From Paractinoplanes durhamensis (GTDB lineage Bacteria; Actinomycetota; Actinomycetes; Mycobacteriales; Micromonosporaceae): a stretch of DNA of 64,000 bases. The notes under the pieces are model-generated. The model searched no databases. It was given only the letters and a program-made list of their open reading frames with translations, and was not told the DNA's origin. Both the position numbers and the translations under genes were made by a program. This document shows positions 41,442 to 49,955 of the stretch, one piece after another. The stretch covers positions 26,066 to 90,065 of the forward strand of contig NZ_BOML01000060.1 in the NCBI RefSeq assembly GCF_016862175.1, in the 5' to 3' direction. Position 1 is the stretch's first letter; every line of letters begins with the position of its first letter.

Positions 41442-42890
41442 TCAGGCGGACCATGCCCGGACGATGTCGTCCGGGCCCCAGATCAGATCTGCGGCGTCGG
41501 CCGGGAGGTCGGCTCCCGAACGGCTGACGACGACCAGGCCGCTGGTGCCGGGCTCGAAGCCCGGGATCGTCGGGGCCTGGCGGCGTAGTTCCTCCAGGTG
41601 GTGGCGGTCGAACGGGCCGTCCTGCCACTTGATGGAGCCGGCGAACGCTATCCGCGAAGCGACCGGTGCGCGGTCGGCTCCGACCAGGTCAATCTCCGGG
41701 TTGGACTGCCGGTTCCACCAGCCGCCGACCTCCCACGTGTCGGTCCAGGGCAGCTCGCCGGCACCGGCGGCGATGGCGAGCGCGTCGCGGATGATCGGTT
41801 CGACGGCGTTGCCCCGCCACGTGGACCACCGCGCGTCGAGGACGGCGCGGGCGGCGGCGTTCCGGTCACGCAGGGCCAACTGATGCACGTCGCGCAGGAC
41901 CGCCAGGTACAGCCGCAGGTTGCTGTCGGCGATCCGGTACTGCGCCAGGTTGCTGGGCTTGGTGGACAGCGGCCGGTCGACGGCGAGGATCTGCTTCTCC
42001 TCGACGAGCCGGTGAAGCACCGGGGCCAGGGTGCCGGAACTGACCGGCCCGCCGCGATCGCCAGCCGCCGCGGCGATGTTGCTGAAGGTGCGGCTGCCGG
42101 TCCCGCCGACCGCTTCCAGGATGCGCCGGGCGGTGTCCGGTGCGGGGAATTCCGAGGCCAGCGACTGCTCGGGGATGCTGAACAACGCTGAGTTCTTGTT
42201 GGCGATCTCCTCCCGCAGGAAATCGGCGGGGGGCGTTCCCGGGGTCCACTCCAGGGCGATGCCGGGCAGCCCGCCGGTGATCAGGTGCGCATCGATCGCA
42301 TCCGCGCCGCTCGAACCGGTCACGGCGGCGGTCTCGGCGAGATTGAACGGGCCGAGGACCATGTTCGTGGCCCGGCCGTAGAACGGGCGGTCGTACTCGG
42401 TGAGCCGCTGCATCATGTGCAGATCGCTGCCGAGCAGCAGCAACAGCACCGGTTTGCGGGAGATCAGCCGGTCCCAGGCGACCTGCAGATGCCCGTCGAA
42501 GGTCGTGTCCTGCTCGGCGATCCAGGGCAGTTCGTCGAGCACGACGACGCTCGGTGTGTCGGGCAGGACGCTGGCCAGGACGCGCAGCATGTCGCCCCAC
42601 CCGCCGGCCGGCGGCTCGGACGGCAGAAGGTCGCGACCGCCGGAGGTGAGCAGCGACGAGTCACGCACGGCGCCAAGAAAGTAGCTGACCGCTTCGATGC
42701 TCGAAGCACCCTTGACCGCGGTGTAGAAGCAATACGGCAACTCGACCCGGTCGCACAGCTCCTGCACCAGCCGTGACTTGCCCACCTGCCGCCGCCCGCG
42801 GACGGCTACGGATCGGCCCTCCCCGGTGCGCCGGACATGGTCGAGTTGCTTGGTGAGCAGATCGAGCTCGGTGCGCCGCCCCACGAACAT
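41442..42890 (-). CDS. ATP-binding protein with C-terminal nuclease-like domain (DUF234/archaeal ATPase type)
   Basis: 482 residues. AAA/STAND-like ATPase with MFVGRRTELDLL, Walker A VRGRRQVGKSRL, Walker B VVVLDELPWIA, then winged helix (GPVSSGTLAPVLHRLVEE) and a C-terminal DUF234 PD-(D/E)XK-like region, NPEIDLVG with a later SIKW. Such proteins are common in archaea and actinobacteria; function unknown, possibly mobile-element linked or defence-like. ATG 42890 follows CGGAGG at 6 nt. A palindrome covers its upstream region, so it may control itself. Confidence 0.85.
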   Translation of the reverse strand: MFVGRRTELDLLTKQLDHVRRTGEGRSVAVRGRRQVGKSRLVQELCDRVELPYCFYTAVKGASSIEAVSYFLGAVRDSSLLTSGGRDLLPSEPPAGGWGDMLRVLASVLPDTPSVVVLDELPWIAEQDTTFDGHLQVAWDRLISRKPVLLLLLGSDLHMMQRLTEYDRPFYGRATNMVLGPFNLAETAAVTGSSGADAIDAHLITGGLPGIALEWTPGTPPADFLREEIANKNSALFSIPEQSLASEFPAPDTARRILEAVGGTGSRTFSNIAAAAGDRGGPVSSGTLAPVLHRLVEEKQILAVDRPLSTKPSNLAQYRIADSNLRLYLAVLRDVHQLALRDRNAAARAVLDARWSTWRGNAVEPIIRDALAIAAGAGELPWTDTWEVGGWWNRQSNPEIDLVGADRAPVASRIAFAGSIKWQDGPFDRHHLEELRRQAPTIPGFEPGTSGLVVVSRSGADLPADAADLIWGPDDIVRAWSA

Positions 42891-42898
42891 CGACGCCT

Positions 42899-42925
42899 CC
42901 GAAGTCAGATTCAATCTTACTTCGG
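42899..42925. promoter_or_regulatory. 13-bp near-perfect palindrome over the ATPase ribosome site
   Basis: Arms CCGAAGTCAGATT (42899-42911) and AATCTTACTTCGG (42913-42925) pair at 12 of 13 positions around one base. The edge includes CGGAGG, the ribosome site of the DUF234-type gene, so it could act as an operator or as an RNA hairpin hiding that site. Confidence 0.7.
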
Positions 42926-42935
42926 TGCAGTCTAC

Positions 42936-44687
42936 CTAAGCGGGAGCTCGGCCGAGGATCTTCGCCAGGGCGTCGCGCAGGGCGTGATACGGGTCGGCGG
43001 GGAGGCTGGTTGAGCGCCAGCCGATGTGTTTGTCCGGGCGGATCAGCAGGGCGCCCTCCTCCTCCACCTCGCGGACCCGTGCCCAGTCGTAGTAGAGGTC
43101 GGTCATCTCGCGGCCCGGGCCGATCACGATGGCCTTCAGGGGCACGCCGAGCTCCTGGGCGGTCTTCTCGGCGGCGGCCAGCCACGGCTCGCCGGCTATG
43201 CCGGTCAGCAGGGTGAATTGGGTCATCGGGGCCAGGTCGAGGGTGGACACCCGGGTTCGGGCGTTGCCTACCCACACGTGGGGCAGGCGGGAGCCGGGGA
43301 CCGTTGACTGCTCGTAGTAGAGCTCGGGGTCTCGGGTCGGGGGCGGGCGTTCGCTGCCGTCGCCGATGATGGCGGCCGAGTCGTAGAACTGGCCCAGGTC
43401 CACGCCGTGGGCGTTGAACTCGTAGTGCTTCAGCTCCATGGCCGCTACCAGGGCCGCCCGCTTGGCCGCGCCGGCCGGGGTGTTCGCCTTGCGCTCCTCG
43501 ATCCGGGCCGCCATCTCGGCCTCGTCCTTGGCGTCGAGCAGGCCCAGCACCTCGAAGAACTGGACGAACTCCCGGCTCGACCTGTTGGCGCGCTTGACTA
43601 TCTGCTCGGCGACCGGGGCGCGCTCGGTGGTGTAGGTGTCCAGCAGCGACGGTGCGGCCTGGCCGCGCAGCACCGCGGCCAGCTTCCAGGCCAGGTTGTA
43701 GGCGTCCTGGATCGACGTGTTCGAGCCCAGGCCGTTCGACGGCGGGTGGCGGTGGACCGCGTCGCCGGCGCAGAACACCCGGCCCGCGTGCAGCCGGGTC
43801 GCGTACAGCTCGTTATTGCCCCACAGGGACGTGCCGGTGATCTCGACCTCGAGGTCGGGCAGGCCGACCAGGTTGCGCACGATCGCGGTCGCGGCGGCGT
43901 CGTCGACGACCGGGGCGGGCTCGTTGATGTCGTAGCCCCAGACGATCAGCCACTCGTTCCACGGGCGCACCATCCGGACCAGGCCGGCGCCGATCCCGCC
44001 GACGTTGGAGCCGGGCTGGATCACCCAGTAGAGGACCGACGGGCGGTGGCCCACGTGCGCGGCCAGGTCGGCCTTGAAGGTGATGTTCATCGAGCCGGCG
44101 ATGTCCATCGCGCCCTCGGTCGGCAGGCCCAGGTCGGCGGCGACCATCGAGCGGGCCCCGTCCGCGCCGATCAGGTATTTGGCGCGGATCGTGTATTCCT
44201 CGCCGGTCAGGCGATCCCGGACCCGTACGTCGACGTGGTCTTGATCTTGCTCGAAAGAAAGGTATTCGGTGGAGAAGCGGGTCTGGGTGCCGCGCTCGGT
44301 CGCGTTGCGCACCAGGATCGGCTCCAGGTAGGTCTGCGGGATGTCCACCGGCAGGCACGGCGAGGCGACGCGGTAGTCGCCCGCCCGGACCGGGTGGGTG
44401 CCCCAGGTGAGGATCCGGCCGATCTCCTCGCCGGCGATCGACGTGCAGAAGACGGTGTCGCCCATCAGCTCGTGCGGGGTGGCGTCCGCCTGGACCTGGT
44501 CCTCGATGCCGGCGTCCCGGAAGACCTCCATCGCGCGCTGGTTGGTGATGTGCGCGCGGGGCGTGTTCGCCGTCCAGCGGTACTTCGTGATCATGATGTT
44601 CGGGACGCCCAGGGTGGAGAGCAGCAGCGCCGCGCCCGCCCCGGCCGGTCCCGATCCAACGATCAGCACATCGGTCGTCACCGTCAT
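42936..44687 (-). CDS. FAD-dependent aromatic hydroxylase (TfdB/phenol 2-monooxygenase type)
   Basis: 583 residues. FAD motif VLIVGSGPAGAGAALLLSTLG, mid motif YLIGADGARSMVA, and VFCAGDAVHRHPPSNGLGSNTSIQDAYNLAWKL, which is close to 2,4-dichlorophenol 6-monooxygenase and related hydroxylases. The thioredoxin-like C-terminal domain (about 440-583) is present. Likely acts on a phenolic substrate. ATG 44687 gives the family N-terminus. It follows an AraC regulator on the same strand by 82 bp, which may induce it. Confidence 0.9.
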   Translation of the reverse strand: MTVTTDVLIVGSGPAGAGAALLLSTLGVPNIMITKYRWTANTPRAHITNQRAMEVFRDAGIEDQVQADATPHELMGDTVFCTSIAGEEIGRILTWGTHPVRAGDYRVASPCLPVDIPQTYLEPILVRNATERGTQTRFSTEYLSFEQDQDHVDVRVRDRLTGEEYTIRAKYLIGADGARSMVAADLGLPTEGAMDIAGSMNITFKADLAAHVGHRPSVLYWVIQPGSNVGGIGAGLVRMVRPWNEWLIVWGYDINEPAPVVDDAAATAIVRNLVGLPDLEVEITGTSLWGNNELYATRLHAGRVFCAGDAVHRHPPSNGLGSNTSIQDAYNLAWKLAAVLRGQAAPSLLDTYTTERAPVAEQIVKRANRSSREFVQFFEVLGLLDAKDEAEMAARIEERKANTPAGAAKRAALVAAMELKHYEFNAHGVDLGQFYDSAAIIGDGSERPPPTRDPELYYEQSTVPGSRLPHVWVGNARTRVSTLDLAPMTQFTLLTGIAGEPWLAAAEKTAQELGVPLKAIVIGPGREMTDLYYDWARVREVEEEGALLIRPDKHIGWRSTSLPADPYHALRDALAKILGRAPA

Positions 44688-44769
44688 CCGATCAGTCTGC
44701 GGACCCGGCGCGTTCCGCCGACAGGAATCGGGCGAGATCAGGGCGGAAATGCGAAAGCCTGGCGGAAAA

Positions 44770-45687
44770 CTAAATTCCAAGGCTTTTGCGTACGTCGGTG
44801 GCGCGCACGCCGAAGTGCGCGCGGAACGCCTGCGAGAAGTACGCGGCGGAGCCGAACCCGCAACGGGCGGCGATCTCCGCGACGGCCGCCCGGGGCTCGG
44901 CGACGAGCCGTGCGCGGGCCCGTTCCAGCCGCCGGGCCAGCACGAACTGCGGCAGGCTCACGCCGGCACCGGCGAACGCCCGGGACAGGTGCCGTTCGCT
45001 GATCCCGATGCCGGCCGCCACCCGGGCGGCGCTCAGGCCGGGGTCGGTCAGGTGGTCCTCGATGAAGGCGCGCGCGTTGGCCAGGTGGGCGGTGCCCGGG
45101 TCGGCGGTGCTGCGGCCGGTCATGCTCGCCAGCAGGTGCAGGGCGACGTCCTCGTCGACCGGCTCGTCGCCGCGCAGCGCCCGGTCGACCAGCCGGGCGA
45201 AGGTCCGCGCCGTCACGTCCCCCGGGGCGAAGTCGCGCACGATCGGCGCGGGCAGCGCCTCCAGCCCGGTCCACTCCCGGAAGGTCGCCCGCGGCACCTT
45301 GACGGCCAGCTCCTCCAGGCCGCGGGAGAAGCCCCGCATGAACGGCCGGTCCGGATCGCAGATCAGGGCCTGCCCCGGCCGCAGGGTCAGCACCCCGCCG
45401 TCGTGGTAGAAGAACGCCTCACCGAACACGGTCAGGTAGACGGCGATCGAGTCGGCCGGGCTGCTCCGGATCACCTCGGCCGGCCGCTCCACGACGTGCG
45501 AGCTGCCCCGGACCCGGGCCAGGTGCAGCCGGTCGAGCTGAAGGTTGAGCTCGGTGCCCTGGAACGGCTCGTCGCTGATCATCCGGCAGCGCAGGCCGAT
45601 CAGCGCAGCCCGGTTGTGGTCCTCCCAGAGCCCGATGCGCTGCTCGGCCGGCAACTCGGCCGTGCTGAAGCTCCTCAGCCGCGTCAC
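44770..45687 (-). CDS. AraC-family transcriptional regulator
   Basis: 305 residues. N-terminal cupin-like AraC-binding domain (about 20-180) with EQRIGLWEDHN and GQALICDPDRPFMRGF; C-terminal double HTH (about 205-305) with LSAARVAAGIGISERHLSRAFAGAGVSLPQFVLARRLERAR and IAARCGFGSAAYFSQAFRAHFG. GTG 45687 follows GGGGGTGG and starts where the family begins. Upstream of, and co-oriented with, the FAD hydroxylase gene, its probable target. Confidence 0.92.
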   Translation of the reverse strand: MTRLRSFSTAELPAEQRIGLWEDHNRAALIGLRCRMISDEPFQGTELNLQLDRLHLARVRGSSHVVERPAEVIRSSPADSIAVYLTVFGEAFFYHDGGVLTLRPGQALICDPDRPFMRGFSRGLEELAVKVPRATFREWTGLEALPAPIVRDFAPGDVTARTFARLVDRALRGDEPVDEDVALHLLASMTGRSTADPGTAHLANARAFIEDHLTDPGLSAARVAAGIGISERHLSRAFAGAGVSLPQFVLARRLERARARLVAEPRAAVAEIAARCGFGSAAYFSQAFRAHFGVRATDVRKSLGI

Positions 45688-45718
45688 GGTCCACCCCCGG
45701 GATGTGGTCCCCGTCACG

Positions 45719-45820
45719 CTAACGCAGGACCGGAGCCACCGGGAAGACGCGGACCGCGCCGAGCACCGCCTCGATGCGGCGGTGCTCGGCTTCCAGGGCC
45801 GCCACCGTGGCCGCCAGCAT
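45719..45820 (-). pseudogene. Possible 33-codon gene remnant
   Basis: A 33-codon ATG frame in the gap between the methyltransferase and the AraC gene reads as a clean helix, LAATVAALEAEHRRIEAVLG then VRVFPVAPVLR, with good codon bias but no ribosome site. Looks like the tail of a lost gene or a chance frame. Confidence 0.25.
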
Positions 45821-45836
45821 CGCGCGGCCGGCGCGG

Positions 45837-46445
45837 TCAGGCGTAGGGCTCTTGGTCCTGACCGAGGACGGCCACCAGGAAGTCGGCGCCGGGGTGGAAC
45901 GGGCGCAGGTCCCAGGTGCTCAGCAGGACGTCGGGGCGCAGGCCGGCGGTGGCCACGTCCTCGAAGAAGTCGTGGAACTCGTAGCCCCGGCCGGCGCCGA
46001 AGCCGAGCACCGCGCGGCCGCCGTCGGCCAGGTGGGCGGCGAAACGGCGGATCACCTCCAGCCGTGTGGACGGGGCCAGGAAGGTCATCACGTTGCCGGC
46101 GCAGACGATCACGTCGAAGCCGGGTGGCTCCAGCTTCAGCTCGGCCAGGTCGCCGACCAGCCAGGTGGCGCCGGGGTGGTCGGCCTTCGCGGCGGCGATC
46201 AGCTCCGGGTCGAGGTCGACGCCGGTCACGTCGTGACCGGCCGCCGCCAGGCGGGCACCGACCCGGCCGGGGCCGCAGCCGGCGTCCAGGATCCGGCGGC
46301 CGCGCGGCACCATCGCGTCGATCAGGCGGGCCTCGCCGTCCAGGTCGTCGCCGCGGGCGGCCATGTCCCGGAACCGCTGGACATACCACTGGGAGTGGCC
46401 CGGCTTCTCGTCGATCATGCGCAACCAGAGGTTCTCGTCGGTCAT
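45837..46445 (-). CDS. Class I SAM-dependent methyltransferase
   Basis: 202 residues. Motif I ILDAGCGPGRVGARLA, acidic end of strand 2 VTGVDLDPEL, and FDVIVCAGNVMTF (motif IV region). The substrate is not clear; N-terminal GHSQWYVQRFRDMAARGDDLDGEARLID resembles small-molecule methyltransferases of actinobacteria. The ATG overlaps the cysK stop by 4 bp, so it belongs to the cysE-cysK operon and may use a sulfur-linked substrate, but this is context only. Confidence 0.88.
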   Translation of the reverse strand: MTDENLWLRMIDEKPGHSQWYVQRFRDMAARGDDLDGEARLIDAMVPRGRRILDAGCGPGRVGARLAAAGHDVTGVDLDPELIAAAKADHPGATWLVGDLAELKLEPPGFDVIVCAGNVMTFLAPSTRLEVIRRFAAHLADGGRAVLGFGAGRGYEFHDFFEDVATAGLRPDVLLSTWDLRPFHPGADFLVAVLGQDQEPYA

Positions 46446-47371
46446 GACCCATTCTCTCCGGTGAACAGCGGCGTGCTCAGATAACGCTCACCGGTGTCCG
46501 GCAGGACCACGACCACGGTCTTGCCGGCGTGCTCCGGGCGCTTGGCCAGCTCGGCCGCGGCGTGCAGGGCGGCGCCGCTGGAGACGCCGGCCAGGATACC
46601 CTCGGTGCGGGCCAGCCGGCGGGCGGCCGCCCGGGCCTGCTCGACGTCGACCCGGACGATCTCGTCGTAGACCGTGGGGTCGAGGACCTCGGGGACGAAG
46701 CCGGGGCCGATGCCCTGGATGCCGTGCGGACCGGCGGCGCCACCGGAGAGCACCGGGGATTCGGCCGGTTCCACGGCGTACACCCGGAGCTCGGGCTTCT
46801 TGTCCTTGAGAATTTGGCCGACCCCGGTGACCGTGCCGCCGGTGCCCACACCAGCGACCAGCAGATCGACCGCGCCGTCGGTGTCGTTCCAGATCTCCAG
46901 GGCGGTGGTGCGGCGGTGCACGTCGGGGTTGGCCGGGTTGTCGAACTGCCGCGGCAGGAACGCCTTGCGCTCGTCGGCGAGTTGCAGGGCCCGGGCGACG
47001 GCGCCCTTCATGCCGTCCGCCGCCGGCGTCAGAACAAGTTCCGCACCGTACGCGGTGAGCAGCGCCCGCCGTTCGAGGCTCATGCTCTCCGGCATCGTCA
47101 GGGTCAGCCGGTAACCACGGGCGGCCGCCACCAGGGCCAGGCCGATGCCGGTATTACCACTGGTCGCCTCGACGATGGCACTGCCCGGCCGGAGTTCCTC
47201 ACTGGCCTCGGCCGCCTCGATCATGGCGAGCGCGATGCGGTCCTTGACGCTGCCGCCGGGGTTCGCCGACTCCAGCTTGGCCAGCAGTTTCGCCGGGAGC
47301 CCGGGCTCGAAGCGGGCGAGCCGCACCAGCGGGGTCCGGCCGATCAGCTCGGTGATGTCGTTGTAGACCAT
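46442..47371 (-). CDS. cysK: Cysteine synthase A
   Basis: 309 residues, fold type II PLP enzyme. PLP Lys in GGSVKDRIALAM (about residue 43), substrate loop EATSGNTGIGLAL, and PLP phosphate loop GVGTGGTVTGVG. It makes cysteine from O-acetylserine and sulfide. It overlaps the end of cysE by 28 bp and the methyltransferase by 4 bp. Confidence 0.97.
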   Translation of the reverse strand: MVYNDITELIGRTPLVRLARFEPGLPAKLLAKLESANPGGSVKDRIALAMIEAAEASEELRPGSAIVEATSGNTGIGLALVAAARGYRLTLTMPESMSLERRALLTAYGAELVLTPAADGMKGAVARALQLADERKAFLPRQFDNPANPDVHRRTTALEIWNDTDGAVDLLVAGVGTGGTVTGVGQILKDKKPELRVYAVEPAESPVLSGGAAGPHGIQGIGPGFVPEVLDPTVYDEIVRVDVEQARAAARRLARTEGILAGVSSGAALHAAAELAKRPEHAGKTVVVVLPDTGERYLSTPLFTGENGS

Positions 47372-47883
47372 TGGTTTTCTCCCTGATAGGCGGCGGCCCG
47401 TACGCGGGCGCCAGCCGGAACGTCGGAAAGTACGAGGGTGAGCGCGCCGATCTCGGCGTCGTCGCCGATGTGCACCGGGCCGAGCACGGTGGCGCCGACG
47501 CCGAGCACCACGCGGTCGCCGACGCTGGGGTGCCGGATGCTGCCCTTGGGGTCGCGGTGCCAGCCGCGGCCGCCCAGCGTGACCCGGTGGTACATGGTCA
47601 CGTCGTCGCCGAGCCGGGCGGTCTCGCCGATGACGACCCCGGCGCCGTGGTCGATGAAGAGGCGTCTTCCGACGACGGCGCCGGGGTGGATCTCGATCCC
47701 GGTCAGCAGGCGCATGACCTGGGAGATCAGGCGGGGCAGGAACGGCAGGCCGGCGCGGTGCAGCCGGTGCGCGAGGCGGTGGCCCCAGACCGCCCAGAGG
47801 CCGGGGTAGAGCAGCACCTCGGCGGCGCGCAGGCCGTACAGGGCCGGGTCGCGCCGGTAGATGGCGCGCAGGTCGTCCATCAC
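47344..47883 (-). CDS. cysE: Serine O-acetyltransferase
   Basis: 179 residues. Left-handed beta-helix of hexapeptide repeats (about 65-165), with catalytic HGAGVVIGETARLGDDVTMYHRVTLGG (His/Asp). Makes O-acetylserine for CysK. It is the short form of SAT, lacking the long N-terminal helical domain. ATG 47880 or GTG 47883 as start; AAGGA is about 9 nt upstream. The last 28 bp lie inside cysK, so translation is coupled. A leader ORF with Cys codons precedes it by 37 nt. Confidence 0.96.
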   Translation of the reverse strand: MMDDLRAIYRRDPALYGLRAAEVLLYPGLWAVWGHRLAHRLHRAGLPFLPRLISQVMRLLTGIEIHPGAVVGRRLFIDHGAGVVIGETARLGDDVTMYHRVTLGGRGWHRDPKGSIRHPSVGDRVVLGVGATVLGPVHIGDDAEIGALTLVLSDVPAGARVRAAAYQGENQWSTTTSPS

Positions 47884-47920
47884 GAGGATGTCCTTGGCAG
47901 GTGTTCGGAGGTGGCCCGGG

Positions 47921-48010
47921 TCAGCACCCCGGACAGCGCTCGTCGAACACCCGCCGGACGTGCGCCCCCGCCATCGGAACGGCGAACGCGTAGCCGGCCA
48001 GAGTCCTCAT
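47921..48010 (-). CDS. Putative cysteine leader peptide (29 aa) for cysE-cysK
   Basis: A 29-codon ORF, MRTLAGYAFAVPM... ending RRVFDERCPGC then TGA, 37 nt before cysE. Both Cys are at the very end. TAGCGT (48023-48018), 7 nt before the ATG, fits a leaderless promoter. A stem CCGGG/CCCGG (47916-47920 with 47928-47932) spans the last Cys codons and stop, so a ribosome halted there for lack of cysteine would open it. Cys-codon leader ORFs that attenuate cysteine operons are known in mycobacteria, and many actinomycete sulfur genes have similar leaders. Confidence 0.6.
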   Translation of the reverse strand: MRTLAGYAFAVPMAGAHVRRVFDERCPGC

Positions 48011-48079
48011 GTCCCGAACGCTAGCCGCGCCGAATCCCCGGAGTTCAGGGCCGAAGGTCCCCTGGTTTTGCTGGCATTC

Positions 48080-48093
48080 GACGTTATAACGTC
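48080..48093. promoter_or_regulatory. Perfect 14-bp palindrome over a -10 box
   Basis: GACGTTATAACGTC is a perfect palindrome containing TATAAC, which is well placed as -10 of the regulator gene (GTG at 48101, probably leaderless). It is a likely operator for self-control and also lies upstream of the divergent cys operon. Confidence 0.65.
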
Positions 48094-48100
48094 TGTCGAC

Positions 48101-48775
48101 GTGGAAACCTTCGGTCCCAGTGGCTCGCCCTCGATCGACACCCCGCGGCACCGCGCTCTCGGCTCCGACAGCCGGGCCACCATCCTGCGGCTGGTGCGCG
48201 ATGCGACCGGTGGTCTGACCGGCGCCGACGTGGCCGCCGCCACCGGGCAGCACCTGTCCACCACCCGCGCCCACCTGGAGCAACTGGTCGAGGCGGGCCT
48301 GCTGGTCAAGGCCCGGGCCAGCGGCGGCCGGCCGGGGCGGCCCGCGTGGCGATACCGGGCGACCGGCACCGACCCGGCCCCGGCGCCGTACCGGGTGCTC
48401 GCCGCCGCCCTGCTCGACCACCTGCCGACGAAGCGCGGCGACGTACGGGTGGCGGCCGGCCTGGTCGGCCGCGACTGGGGGCGCAAGCTCGCGGCGGGCG
48501 TGCCGGCGGCGGCCGAACCGGTCGAAACCGCGATCACCGTCCTCGACGGACTCGGGTTCGGCCCGCGCGCGGCCGGTCCGGCCGAGGTGCACCTGCACAC
48601 CTGCCCGTTCCTGGATCTGGTCGGGCAGAACCCGGATGCGATGTGCGGGCTGCACGCCGGCGTCGTCCGCGGCGTGCTGGAGAGCCGCGGCATCAAGAGC
48701 GAGGACACCGTGCTCGAACCGTTCGGCGCCCCGCACGCCTGCGTGGTCCGCCTGCCCGGGCCGGCCCGCTCATGA
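48101..48775 (+). CDS. HTH transcriptional regulator with C-terminal Cys cluster (SufR-like, possible Fe-S or NO sensor)
   Basis: 224 residues. N-terminal winged HTH (about 17-85: SRATILRLVRDATGGLTGADVAAATGQHLSTTRAHLEQLVEAGLL, then an Arg/Gly wing RASGGRPGRPAWRY). C-terminal domain with HTCPFLDLVGQNPDAMCGLHAGVV and a final PHACVVRL gives three Cys and several His, as in SufR-type Fe-S regulators. Starts the regulator-membrane protein-NirK cassette, so sensing of nitric oxide or nitrite is plausible. GTG 48101 has no ribosome site but a close -10, so leaderless. Ends in an ATGA overlap. Confidence 0.8.
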   Translation: METFGPSGSPSIDTPRHRALGSDSRATILRLVRDATGGLTGADVAAATGQHLSTTRAHLEQLVEAGLLVKARASGGRPGRPAWRYRATGTDPAPAPYRVLAAALLDHLPTKRGDVRVAAGLVGRDWGRKLAAGVPAAAEPVETAITVLDGLGFGPRAAGPAEVHLHTCPFLDLVGQNPDAMCGLHAGVVRGVLESRGIKSEDTVLEPFGAPHACVVRLPGPARS

Positions 48776-49950
48776 CGCTCTCCGATCGGGCTTCCTGGCA
48801 TCGGCGGGCCGGGCTGCTGCCGGCCGCGTACCTGGCCGCGCTGGTGGTGCTCGCCGTCGCCCATCCGCTGCTGCCTCAGTGGCGCTGGGTGGCCATCCAC
48901 CTGCTGATGCTCGGGGCGGTGACGAACGCGATCCTGGTGTGGAGCGCGCACTTCACCTCGGCCATCCTGCGGGTGCCGCCGCCGGGCCGGCGCCGCGGCG
49001 AGGTCGTCCGGCTGGTGCTGCTCAACGCCGGGGTGGTCGCCGTGCTGGCCGGTCCGCCGTGGGTCGGGGTGGGCGGGGCGGCCGCGATCTTCGCCGCCGT
49101 CCTCGGGCATCTCCGGTGGCTGGCCGCGCGGCTGCGGGCGGCCCTGCCGGCCCGCTTCGCGGTGACCGTCCACTACTACCTGGCCGCCGCGGTGGCCTTG
49201 CTCGCCGGCATTCCGGCGGGTGCCTGGATGCTGGTGGTGGACGACGCCGGCCGGTCCCGGGTGCTGCTCTTCCACGCGCACGTCAATCTGCTCGGCTGGG
49301 TCATGCTGACCGTGCTCGGCACCGTCCTCACGCTGTGGCCCACCGTGCTGCGCACCCGGATGGACGACGCCGCGGTCGCCGCCGGCCGTGCCGCCCTGCC
49401 GGTGGCGATCGCCGGGATCGCACTGGTCGCCGCCGGGGTGCTGGCCTGGTGGTCGGTGCTCGCGGTCGCCGGGTTGGCGGCCTTCGCCGCCGCCGTACTG
49501 GTCACCGCGTGCCCGGCGGTCCGGGCCGCGCGGCGGAAGCCGCCGGAGTCGTTCGCCGCCTGGTCGATCGCGGCCGGCGCGGGCTGGCTGCTGGTGGCGC
49601 TGGCCGTCGACGCGGTCACGCTGGCGACCGCCGGTGGGCCGGACGCCGCCGCCGACCGCTTCGGGGCGGCGCTGATCCCGCTGCTGGTCGGCTCGGTGGC
49701 GCAGATCCTGCTCGGCGCGCTCGCCTACCTGCTGCCGATGGTGCTCGGCGGTGGCCCGGCCCGGGTGCGGGAGCGGACCGCCGCCCTCGACCGGCACTGG
49801 CCGCAGCGGCTGGCCATGACCAACACCGCCCTCGCCGTCTTCCTGCTGCCGGTCGGCCCGTACGTCCGGATCACCACATCGCTGTTGCTGCTGGCCGCCC
49901 TGGTGCAGTTCCTGCTACCGACCGGCCGGCTGCTGCTGGACCGGAGGTGA
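48772..49950 (+). CDS. Polytopic membrane protein of the nitrite reductase cassette
   Basis: 392 residues, about 11-12 TM helices. His-containing segments VAIHLLMLGAVTNAILVWSAHFTSAI and LLFHAHVNLLGWVMLTVLGTVL are spaced like heme or copper ligands in heme-copper/NnrS-like proteins, but I cannot assign the family surely. Tight coupling: ATGA overlap with the regulator, then 5 bp to the copper enzyme gene. A role in electron delivery or NO handling is inferred from context. Confidence 0.75.
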   Translation: MTLSDRASWHRRAGLLPAAYLAALVVLAVAHPLLPQWRWVAIHLLMLGAVTNAILVWSAHFTSAILRVPPPGRRRGEVVRLVLLNAGVVAVLAGPPWVGVGGAAAIFAAVLGHLRWLAARLRAALPARFAVTVHYYLAAAVALLAGIPAGAWMLVVDDAGRSRVLLFHAHVNLLGWVMLTVLGTVLTLWPTVLRTRMDDAAVAAGRAALPVAIAGIALVAAGVLAWWSVLAVAGLAAFAAAVLVTACPAVRAARRKPPESFAAWSIAAGAGWLLVALAVDAVTLATAGGPDAAADRFGAALIPLLVGSVAQILLGALAYLLPMVLGGGPARVRERTAALDRHWPQRLAMTNTALAVFLLPVGPYVRITTSLLLLAALVQFLLPTGRLLLDRR

Positions 49951-49955
49951 CCGCC

